DNA of 64,000 bases from Jidongwangia harbinensis (GTDB lineage: Bacteria; Actinomycetota; Actinomycetes; Mycobacteriales; Micromonosporaceae). Positions 15,937 through 23,032 of this stretch are shown piece by piece. The stretch covers positions 248,001-312,000 of the forward strand of contig NZ_JAIWNC010000001.1 of NCBI RefSeq assembly GCF_020216025.1, in the 5' to 3' direction. The translations under genes were made by a program, and so were the position numbers. How positions within the stretch are numbered: position 1 is the first letter of the stretch; each line of letters opens with the position of its first letter. The notes beneath the pieces were generated by a model. The model was not told the DNA's origin. It made no database searches and saw nothing but the letters and a program-made list of their open reading frames with translations.

Positions 15937-17061
15937 TCACCGCCGTCCGGCGGAGATGAGCGAGTCGATCCAGCGGGTCCGCGGGTCGATGTCGACGAGC
16001 AGCCCCTTGGCGAGCAGGCTCAACGGGATGGCCAGCAGGGCACCCAGCGGTCCGAGGACCCAGGTCCAGAACACCAGCGAGAGGAACGAGGCGGTGGCGG
16101 AGAGGCCGACGGCGTCGCCGACCACCTTGGGCTGGATCACCGACTGGATGACGAAGTTGACCAGGCAGTACAGCACGATGACCATCGTCATCAGCGGTAC
16201 CCCGCCCTCGAGCAGGCCGAGCAGCGCCGGCGGCACCAGGCCCACCACGAAACCGATGTTCGGGATGTAGTTGGTGATGAACGACAGCAGACCCCACAGC
16301 AGCGGCAGCGGAATGTCCAGCGCCCACAGCACGAGCGTGTCGATCACCGCGACGATGATCCCGAAGATCGTCGAGACGAGCAGGTACCGCCGGGTGCCGC
16401 CGGCGAACGACCGCAGCGCGCCCACCACCTCCGGGCGGTGCACCGCGACCCGGCGCAACCGGCTCGGAAAGCTCACCGCGTCCAGACACAGGAACAGCAG
16501 GACGGCGAGCAGGAAGAAGGTGTTGGACGCGGTCGCCAGCAGGCCGCCCAGAGTCGCCTGGAGCAGATCGCCGGCCGCTTCCGGACGGATCGGGGCGGCG
16601 AGATCGCCGGCCCGGTCGGTGTCCACGCCGATGGCGGCGAGCGCGCCGGTCACGTCGGCGCGCAGGCCGGCGAGCTGGCTGCGGTACTGCGGCAGCAGCG
16701 CGACGAGGCGCGCGATCGACGCCGTCAGGGCGGCCCCGAGGGCGAACAGGACGAGATAGACGGTCCCCACCATGGCCGCCGCGGCCAGCCACGCCGGTGC
16801 GCCGCGGCGGATCAGCCGGGTGCTGAGCGGGCTGGCCGTGACGGTCAGCATCAGCGCGAGGAAGACCGGCGCCAGGATCTCCGCGAAGATCCGCAATCCG
16901 GCCACCGTCACCACCGCGCCGGCCAGACCGAGCAGCACGATCAGGCCGCGCGGCAGGCCGATCATGTCGCCGCCGGTGCCGGTGGCCGCGCGACCGGAGC
17001 CGTTGCCGTGTCCCCGCACGCGGAGTGCCGGTCGGCCGTTCCTGCCTGCTGCCCGGCCCAC
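15937..17061 (-). CDS. AI-2E transporter family membrane protein
   Basis: 374 residues, eight spans in two halves. The family core is LLWGLLSFITNYIPNIGFVVGLVPPALLGLLEGG, then FVIQSVIQPKVVGDAVGLSATASFLSLVFWTWVLGPLGALLAIPLSLL; the QPKVVGD and GPLGAxLAIPL motifs are typical. Members include AI-2 exporters and Na+/H+ antiporters, so the substrate is open. Start GTG at 17061 has GGGAGG 5 nt before it; a second GTG at 17067 is possible. Central gene of a leftward four-gene unit. Confidence 0.88.
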   Translation of the reverse strand: MGRAAGRNGRPALRVRGHGNGSGRAATGTGGDMIGLPRGLIVLLGLAGAVVTVAGLRIFAEILAPVFLALMLTVTASPLSTRLIRRGAPAWLAAAAMVGTVYLVLFALGAALTASIARLVALLPQYRSQLAGLRADVTGALAAIGVDTDRAGDLAAPIRPEAAGDLLQATLGGLLATASNTFFLLAVLLFLCLDAVSFPSRLRRVAVHRPEVVGALRSFAGGTRRYLLVSTIFGIIVAVIDTLVLWALDIPLPLLWGLLSFITNYIPNIGFVVGLVPPALLGLLEGGVPLMTMVIVLYCLVNFVIQSVIQPKVVGDAVGLSATASFLSLVFWTWVLGPLGALLAIPLSLLAKGLLVDIDPRTRWIDSLISAGRR

Positions 17062-17106
17062 CGGCACCTCCCTGATCCGTGACCTGACCCCGTTCCAGCG
17101 GATGGG

Positions 17107-17580
17107 TCAGGACTCCCCGGCCTCGCGGCCGTGGACCGCGAGGGCGTAGATCACCAGCACGTCCAGCGCGATGATGATCGTGCTCCAGATCGGGTACGCG
17201 GCCAGGAACGCGATGTTCACCAGCGCGCTGACCACCGCGATCACGATGCCGAGCACCCGGGCCCACATCTGCCCGGCCATCACGCCGATTCCGGTGGCCA
17301 CTGCGACCAGCCCGATCAGCAGGTGCGCCCAGCCCCAGGCGGTGTAGTCGATCTCGACCACCAGGCCGTTCGGGCTGACCAGGTAGTAGTCCTCCCGGAA
17401 GATCGCGACGAGTCCCTGGGTGCACTGGAACCCGCCCACCATCAACATCATGATGCCGCCGAACAGGACCACGCCGACCCAGGCCGTCGGCCGGGACCGG
17501 CTCGGCACGTCGTACGGCTCGTCGACCGGGTAGGACTGCTGCCGGGACGTCTCGGTGCTGCTCTGCTGTGTGTCCGACAT
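17107..17580 (-). CDS. DUF7144 family membrane protein (second copy)
   Basis: 157 residues. A 33-residue polar, glutamine-rich N-terminus, then four spans. Family motifs: TAWVGVVLFGGIMMLMVGGFQ, GLVAIFREDYYLV, YTAWGWAHLLIGLVAVATGIGV, WARVLGIVIAVVSALVNIAF, and PIWSTIIIALDVLVIYALAVHG. ATG at 17580 was preferred over GTG at 17592 because AAGGTGG lies 8 nt before it. Same topology as 25702-26289. Second gene of the unit starting at 18070. Function unknown. Confidence 0.88.
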   Translation of the reverse strand: MSDTQQSSTETSRQQSYPVDEPYDVPSRSRPTAWVGVVLFGGIMMLMVGGFQCTQGLVAIFREDYYLVSPNGLVVEIDYTAWGWAHLLIGLVAVATGIGVMAGQMWARVLGIVIAVVSALVNIAFLAAYPIWSTIIIALDVLVIYALAVHGREAGES

Positions 17581-17602
17581 GGGTTGTGCCACCTTTCGTC
17601 TG

Positions 17603-18070
17603 TCAGGTGCGGCGCCGGGGTGCCGGCGCCCGCGGGAGATCGTTGATCGCCGCGGCCAGATAGGGACCGACCACAGCCAGGCGGTCGTCGGCCGGAGCGG
17701 TGATCTCGATCCAGGACCCGTCCCAGATCTTCAGCACCACACCGATCGGCAGCGAGCCGTGCCATCGCGGAGCCTCGAACACGAGCGTGCGCACGCTGTC
17801 CACGGGCGGTTCGGTGCGCAGCGGGATCACCCGGGCGAGGATCGGGCCGCGGCGGACGAGCAGGACGTCGTCCGACCACATCGCCCACATCGGCCGGGAC
17901 CAGCGACGGCCCAGTGCCGGCCAGATCGGGGACCGGTGCCCTCGGACGCGCAGGCTGCACCGGAACGCCCGGCCCGATCCCCGGAACCGCCGCCGGCTGT
18001 TCCGAGCGGCCAGTGCGACCAGCACCACGACCAGCACGAGGAAGGTGCCGAGAATGAGCGACATCCACAC
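17603..18070 (-). CDS. DUF2550-like single-span protein
   Basis: 155 residues: one N-terminal span (MSLILGTFLVLVVVLVALAARNSRRRF) and a soluble domain with FRCSLRV, WPALGRRWSRPMWAMWSDDVLLVRRGPILARVIPLR and a later hydrophobic region. The order matches DUF2550 proteins of actinobacteria (span, F-x-C-S-L-R, W-x-x-G-x-x-R, then PH-like strands); the match is by eye. GTG at 18070 is set by AAGGAG 7 nt upstream. It heads the leftward unit under dyad site 11, 62 bp away. Confidence 0.65.
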   Translation of the reverse strand: MWMSLILGTFLVLVVVLVALAARNSRRRFRGSGRAFRCSLRVRGHRSPIWPALGRRWSRPMWAMWSDDVLLVRRGPILARVIPLRTEPPVDSVRTLVFEAPRWHGSLPIGVVLKIWDGSWIEITAPADDRLAVVGPYLAAAINDLPRAPAPRRRT

Positions 18071-18132
18071 GACCGGGCTCCTTCCACTGGGCTGTCCCGG
18101 CACATGCTCGCGTCGTCCGGCGAGGCCGCGCG

Positions 18133-18149
18133 CCATCCCTGGCGAGTGA
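18133..18149. promoter_or_regulatory. Island dyad site 11 (CCATCCCTGGCGAGTGA)
   Basis: CCATCC-N5-GAGTGA, 62 bp upstream of the GTG at 18070 (leftward unit). Confidence 0.6.
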
Positions 18150-18194
18150 GTTCGCCGGCCGGCCCGGCCGGTGGCCGGGCCGGGCCGCGCCGGC

Positions 18195-20864
18195 TCAGAT
18201 CAGGCCCAGGGCCCGGGCCCGGCGCACCGCCTCGTTGCGGCGGGACGCGGACAGCTTGCGGAGGATGCTGCGGACGTGGGTCTTGACCGTGTTGATCGAC
18301 ACGAACAGCCGGGCGGCGATCTCCTCGGTCGGCAACATGGCGGCGATGCCCTGCAGCACCTCCATCTCGCGCCGGCTCAGCGGCTCGACCAGGATCGGTC
18401 CGGTGTCCGGCGCGCCCGATCCGCCGGAGTCACGCCCGGCGCCCTGCAGCACGCGGTGTTGTTCGGCCAGTTCGTCGTCGTCGCGCAACAGCCGGCGCAG
18501 CTGGGCCCAGACCTGGTGCACCGCCCGCCGTTGCGCCTCCGGGATGGCGTGCCGGAGCGCGTGCCCGAGCGCGCTCCGGGCCTCCTCGGTGTCCCCGTCG
18601 TGCGCCGCCACCGTCGCCATCACCAGCCAGGCGTCCACCGCCACCGGCGAGGGCAGCCCCACCGCCACCAGGACCGGCCGGAGCAGTTCCCGGGCCGGCT
18701 CCGCGTCGCCGACCCCGACCAGGGCCGCGGCGTGGGCCACCCGGACCGCGTGGTGGGCCGGTGCGGGCAGCGCGCTGACCAGCCGGAGCGCGTCGCCGGC
18801 CCGCCCGACGGTGATCATCAGCCGGGCGCGCGCCAGGACGATGTCGCGGGCCAGCCAACGCGGTCTTCTTCGTCCGTCCGTCCGCTCGGCCTCGTCGAGC
18901 AGCTCGGCGGCGCCGCGTAACTCGCCCCGCGCCTGCAGCCGGCGCGCCTTCACCAGTGCGATGGTCGCGGTGGTCAGCGGGTCGGCGTCGGACCGCCGCC
19001 GCTGACCGGCGATGCGCAGATGGTGGCCGGTCGCGTCGACGTCGTAGCGTTCCATGGCCACCCACGCCAGCGCGGCGTGAGCGGTGACCGGCCGCCGGGC
19101 CGCCTCCAGGCCACACCGCTCCGCGATGTCGATCGCCTCCTCGGCGAGCCGCTCGGCGTGTCCGAGACGTCCGCGGTGCGCTTCGATGACGGCCAGGTGT
19201 TCGAGGCATTCAATTCGTGGGTACTGGTTATCCGGGTCAGCCTTGGCTATCGCCCGGGTGAAGGTGACCGCTGCCGCGTCGATCGCGCCCTGCCGGCTCT
19301 GTGCCCGGCCCTTCGCGGCCAGCAGCAGCACCGACAGTTCGGGGTGCCGGGCCAGCTGACCCGGTGGTGCGTGGGCCAGCGCCTGTTCTGCCGCGGCGGA
19401 GCAGCTGAGCACCTGCTCCTCCGTGCCGTACGCGTCCGCGAGCATGACCCGCAGCAGCAGGTCCGAGAGGGTGACGGCCGGGTCGTCACCCGCGGCGGCC
19501 CCGCCGTCCGGCCGCAGCCGCCACAGGTGCTGGGCGCAGTCCGCGGCGGAGCCGTCGGCGAGCGCCAGCGCCGCGGCGACCAGCGCCACCTGCGGAGTTT
19601 CCAGGTCGGTGGGCAGCTGGTGCAGGAGCCGGCCGATCCCTCCGGTCCGGCCGTCGATGAGGAGACGGCCGATGGCGTAGTGCTCGATGACGACCGTCGC
19701 GGCGGCGTCCCAGTCGCCGGCCTTGACCGCGTGGGCCACCGCGTCCGCGGTCTGCCCGCGTTCGGCGAACCACGCGGCGGCACGGCGGTGCAGCACCCGT
19801 AGCCGCTCCGGGGCGGCACACAGCAGCTGGGCCAGCAGGAGCTCGGCGAAGAGCCGGTGGAAGCGGTAGACGGTCGAGTACTCGGCGACCGGCTGAACGA
19901 ACGCGTTGCGGCGTTCCAGATCGGTCAGGATGCCCCGGGCGTCGGCCCGGCCGCTGACCGCCTCGGCCAGCTCGGCGGTGAACGTGTCCAGCACGCTGAT
20001 GTCCAGCAGGAACGACCGCACGTCGTCGGGCTGTACCCGGAGCACCTCGTCGAAGAAGTACTCGGCGATCGTCGCCTCGTTGCCGGTGATGGTGTCGACG
20101 ATGCGGTCCGCGTCCTCCCGGCCCTGCAGGGCCATCGCGAACAGCCGCAGGCCCGCGGCCCAGCCCTCGGTGTGTTCGAGCAGCGAGGCCAGTTTCGCCG
20201 GACTGAGGTGCACGCCGTGCAGGCCGAGAAGCTTGGCGGCCTCGTCGGCGGTGAAGGCCAGATCCGCGCTGCGGATCTCGAGCAGCCGCCCGGCCAGCCG
20301 GTAGCGGTGCGTCGGCAGCGGGGGGTCCCAGCGTCCGATCAGGACGAGCCGCAGCAGCGGGGCGGTGTGGCGGAGCACGAACTCGAGCTCGGCGGCCCAT
20401 TGGCTGCCGGCCAGGTCGGAGACGCCGTCGAGGACCACCAGGACGGGCTTCCGCAGACGGCTCAGCTCGGCCGCGAGCCGGACCAGGAAGGACCGGTCGA
20501 CCGGCGACGACACGGGCGAGGCGGCCACGGACGGTGAGATCGCCAGGCCGGCATCGCGCAGCGCCTCGACGATGACCGTCCAGAACGGACAGGACCGGTC
20601 GTCGTCCTCGAGGTTGATCCAGGCGACCGCGCCGGAGGCCCGGGCCTCGGTGACCCACGAGGCCACCAGCTGCGTCTTCCCGCTGCCGGGTGGCCCGACG
20701 ACCACGGTGACCGGCGCATCGCTGCCGCTGAGCCGGTTCAACAGGCGCGGGCGGGTGACCGCGAAGGGTGGACGATCGGGAACGTCGAACCTGGAGCGTA
20801 GGAGCGGATCATCGATGGTCGTCTCGTGACTTACCGAAACCAACGCGGAGGTAACAGCACGCAC
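18195..20864 (-). CDS. LAL (MalT-like) LuxR family transcriptional regulator 1
   Basis: 889 residues. An N-terminal ATPase with Walker A GPPGSGKTQL (about 58-67) and Walker B PVLVVLDGVSDL is followed by winged-helix and TPR-like helical repeats in the middle and a C-terminal LuxR HTH (SRREMEVLQGIAAMLPTEEIAARLFVSINTVKTHVRSILRKL). This is the MalT layout: ATP- and ligand-gated activator. GTG start at 20864 follows AAGGGGG. It lies inside the dyad-rich island and is a prime candidate to bind those sites. Unusual operator-like repeats lie 60-110 bp upstream of its start. A paralog is at 23033-25705. Confidence 0.93.
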   Translation of the reverse strand: MRAVTSALVSVSHETTIDDPLLRSRFDVPDRPPFAVTRPRLLNRLSGSDAPVTVVVGPPGSGKTQLVASWVTEARASGAVAWINLEDDDRSCPFWTVIVEALRDAGLAISPSVAASPVSSPVDRSFLVRLAAELSRLRKPVLVVLDGVSDLAGSQWAAELEFVLRHTAPLLRLVLIGRWDPPLPTHRYRLAGRLLEIRSADLAFTADEAAKLLGLHGVHLSPAKLASLLEHTEGWAAGLRLFAMALQGREDADRIVDTITGNEATIAEYFFDEVLRVQPDDVRSFLLDISVLDTFTAELAEAVSGRADARGILTDLERRNAFVQPVAEYSTVYRFHRLFAELLLAQLLCAAPERLRVLHRRAAAWFAERGQTADAVAHAVKAGDWDAAATVVIEHYAIGRLLIDGRTGGIGRLLHQLPTDLETPQVALVAAALALADGSAADCAQHLWRLRPDGGAAAGDDPAVTLSDLLLRVMLADAYGTEEQVLSCSAAAEQALAHAPPGQLARHPELSVLLLAAKGRAQSRQGAIDAAAVTFTRAIAKADPDNQYPRIECLEHLAVIEAHRGRLGHAERLAEEAIDIAERCGLEAARRPVTAHAALAWVAMERYDVDATGHHLRIAGQRRRSDADPLTTATIALVKARRLQARGELRGAAELLDEAERTDGRRRPRWLARDIVLARARLMITVGRAGDALRLVSALPAPAHHAVRVAHAAALVGVGDAEPARELLRPVLVAVGLPSPVAVDAWLVMATVAAHDGDTEEARSALGHALRHAIPEAQRRAVHQVWAQLRRLLRDDDELAEQHRVLQGAGRDSGGSGAPDTGPILVEPLSRREMEVLQGIAAMLPTEEIAARLFVSINTVKTHVRSILRKLSASRRNEAVRRARALGLI

Positions 20865-20924
20865 GGGACCCCCTTCCGCGGGCGCTAATCAGGAATTCAG
20901 CCTCTGCGGTACGCGTCAGTAGCG

Positions 20925-20954
20925 CATCCTCCGGATCGGATAATTCGGAGGATG
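20925..20954. promoter_or_regulatory. Inverted repeat upstream of LAL regulator 1
   Basis: CATCCTCCG at 20925-20933 and CGGAGGATG at 20946-20954, spacer 12. Inside and after it the 11-mer TCCGNATCGGA occurs twice (20930-20940 and 20965-20975). Located 60-110 bp upstream of the LAL start; a likely operator distinct from the island dyad. Confidence 0.55.
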
Positions 20955-21038
20955 TGCGCAGTCCTCCGCATCGGAGGGTACGCCGGGCGCTCCGGCGGCG
21001 TGAAGTGCACAGTCGCCACTCCGAGCGATCGTCGCGGT

Positions 21039-21055
21039 TCATCCGGCGGGCATGA
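21039..21055. promoter_or_regulatory. Island dyad site 12 (TCATCCGGCGGGCATGA)
   Basis: TCATCC-N5-GCATGA, 61 bp upstream of the lipid-kinase ATG at 21117. Confidence 0.7.
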
Positions 21056-21116
21056 GGCACCGGTTCGGCCCGGCCGACGACACTGCCGGAAGACCACATC
21101 GACGGGAGGCGACCCG

Positions 21117-22463
21117 ATGACGCGTGCCCGGTACACCGCCGCCGCGGAGGCTCCGGCGGCTGCCGTGCCGTCCCGGCCGGCCCAACGGTGGCTCGCCCGG
21201 GCCGCCTTCGTGCTGGCCGCCGCGGCCACCGCCCTGCTGCTGCTCGTCGGGGTCCTGGCGGGCGTGCTGCTCCTGGCCGTCGCGATCGCCGGGCTGGCGG
21301 CCGGGCTGGCCGGCGCCTGGTGGTTCCTGAGTTCCCGGGGCCTGCGGCGGTGGGTCGCCGGGACGCTGGTCGTGCTGGCACCGCTCGCCGTGGCCGTCCT
21401 GTTCGCCGCCCACCGGCTGATCGCGGAGGTCGTGGCGTTCACGCTGTTGTGGGTCGCGGCCGTCGCGGCCGGACGCCGCGCGCTCGCCACCTCGAACGGG
21501 CCGGTGGAGTACGACAGTCCGCCGCCCCGGCGCCCATTCCTGATCATGAACCCGCGATCCGGGGGCGGCAAGGTCGAGCGGTTCGGGCTGGTCGAGCGCG
21601 CCCGGGCACTGGGCGCCGAGGTGGTCCTGCTCGCCGGGCCGGCGGAGACGGACGTGGCCGACCTGGCCCGCCGGGCGGTGCGCGACGGCGCGGACCTGCT
21701 CGGTGTGGCCGGCGGCGACGGCACCCAGGCCCGGGTGGCCGCCGTCGCGGCCGAGCACGGCCTGCCGTTCCTGGTGATCTCCGCGGGAACCCGGAACCAC
21801 TTCGCGCTCGACCTGGGTCTGGACCGGACGGACCCGGCGACCTGTCTGAACGCACTCACCGACGGTGTCGAGATGCGGGTCGACCTGGGCCGGATGGGCG
21901 ATCGTACGTTCGTGAACAACGCCTCGTTCGGGGCGTACGCGGCGGTCGTGCAGAGTTCCGCCTACCGCGACGACAAGGTCGGCACCGCGCTGGACATGCT
22001 TCCCGAGCTGCTCGCCGGGCATCGCGGGCCACGGTTACGGCTGCACGTGGACGACACCGTCCGGACCGGACCGCAGGCCGTGCTGATCAGCAACAACCCG
22101 TACGGTTCGGGGGACGTCGCCGGGCTCGGCCGGCGGCCACGGCTGGACGGCGGCGTGCTGGGCGTCCTGGCGGTCACGGTGCGCGGAGCGGTCGACGCCG
22201 CCGGGCTGGTGCGCGGTCGCCGCCGCGGGTCGGGGTCGCTCACCGTCCGCACCGCCACCGAGGTCGTGATCGATGCGGACGCGCCGTCGGTGCCGGTGGG
22301 CGTCGACGGCGAGGCACTCACGGTGTCCACACCGGTCCGGTGCACGATCCAGCCCGCGGCACTGCGGGTACGGGTGCCCCGCGACCGGCCGGGCGTCACA
22401 CCGCGGCCGGACCTGGACTGGATCCGCCTGCGCCGGCTCGCTCTGTCCACCGGCCGCGGCTGA
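21117..22463 (+). CDS. Diacylglycerol kinase family lipid kinase with N-terminal membrane domain
   Basis: 448 residues. Four hydrophobic segments fill about 28-125. The catalytic domain begins RRPFLIMNPRSGGGKVERFGL; the ATP loop is GVAGGDGTQARVAAVAA and the motif FLVISAGTRNHFALDLGL corresponds to P-x-G-T-x-N-D-F-A of DAGK/YegS-type kinases, with H where many have D. It probably phosphorylates a lipid alcohol at the membrane. Divergent from LAL regulator 1 across 252 bp; own dyad 61 bp upstream. RBS GGGAGGCGACCCG. Confidence 0.88.
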   Translation: MTRARYTAAAEAPAAAVPSRPAQRWLARAAFVLAAAATALLLLVGVLAGVLLLAVAIAGLAAGLAGAWWFLSSRGLRRWVAGTLVVLAPLAVAVLFAAHRLIAEVVAFTLLWVAAVAAGRRALATSNGPVEYDSPPPRRPFLIMNPRSGGGKVERFGLVERARALGAEVVLLAGPAETDVADLARRAVRDGADLLGVAGGDGTQARVAAVAAEHGLPFLVISAGTRNHFALDLGLDRTDPATCLNALTDGVEMRVDLGRMGDRTFVNNASFGAYAAVVQSSAYRDDKVGTALDMLPELLAGHRGPRLRLHVDDTVRTGPQAVLISNNPYGSGDVAGLGRRPRLDGGVLGVLAVTVRGAVDAAGLVRGRRRGSGSLTVRTATEVVIDADAPSVPVGVDGEALTVSTPVRCTIQPAALRVRVPRDRPGVTPRPDLDWIRLRRLALSTGRG

Positions 22464-22472
22464 TGCGGGCGC

Positions 22473-22691
22473 TCAGTACTCGCCCTGGTCGTCGGCGTCC
22501 GGGGAATGCACCCGCTCCAGTTGCATACCGCACCGGTCCAGCCGGTCCAGCAGGTGGCGCAGCTCCTCCGCGGACAGCCGGCCCCGGATGGTGGTACGCC
22601 GGGGCACCACCTCGCACGTCAGCTCGGCGAAAGTGGCTCGCAGAACCGGTCCGAGCAGACCTTGGACGTGAATCTCATAGCGGACATTCAT
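22473..22691 (-). CDS. Small conserved hypothetical protein (paralog of 6842-7084)
   Basis: 72 residues: [24 protein letters not shown], then [36 protein letters not shown] and an acidic tail. Pattern and length match the protein at 6842-7084 (Y-x-x-x-V-x-G-x-x-x-P, T-x-x-x-G-x-L, L-x-x-R-x-x-x-x-G-x-x-L-x-x-V). Start ATG at 22691 is preceded by GGGAGAG; longer in-frame starts would run through the dyad site. Convergent with the lipid kinase 9 bp away. Function unknown. Confidence 0.75.
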   Translation of the reverse strand: MNVRYEIHVQGLLGPVLRATFAELTCEVVPRRTTIRGRLSAEELRHLLDRLDRCGMQLERVHSPDADDQGEY

Positions 22692-23032
22692 GGCTTCGGG
22701 CTCTCCCGCCGTGGTCGGCTTACGGGGAACGTCTGCCCCGATCGTGCTCCGATCCGCGACGGCGCAGCTCATCCATGACGGGTGGACCCGGTGCAAGTAC
22801 TGCCACGCCGACTGTTGCGTCGGCCCGCCCTTCCGTGATGGCCTGCCGGTGAGGGAACGGATCATGGGTCCGCACCGGCGCGCCGCCCGCCCAGGCGCGC
22901 CGGCGGACCGCTGCGCTGCACACCGCGGAATCGTGGACCCTGTCGGTGGCTGCTCCGCCGGGCGACGCATCCGCGTCCCTCAGCGGAACACCGCCTGCAC
23001 GCAGGTGGCGGGACGCGAAGAGGGGAACAAGG
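22692..23032. other. Intergenic stretch with one dyad and one hairpin
   Basis: 341 bp between the divergent small protein and LAL regulator 2. It holds dyad site 13 (22769-22785) and a GC-rich hairpin (CCGGCGCGCC at 22875-22884 with GGCGCGCCGG at 22894-22903, loop 9). No ORF with an RBS was found; the rest is probably the leader and promoter of the LAL gene. Confidence 0.6.
22769..22785. promoter_or_regulatory. Island dyad site 13 (TCATCCATGACGGGTGG)
   Basis: TCATCC-N5-GGGTGG, 77 bp upstream of the small leftward gene (start 22691). Confidence 0.65.
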
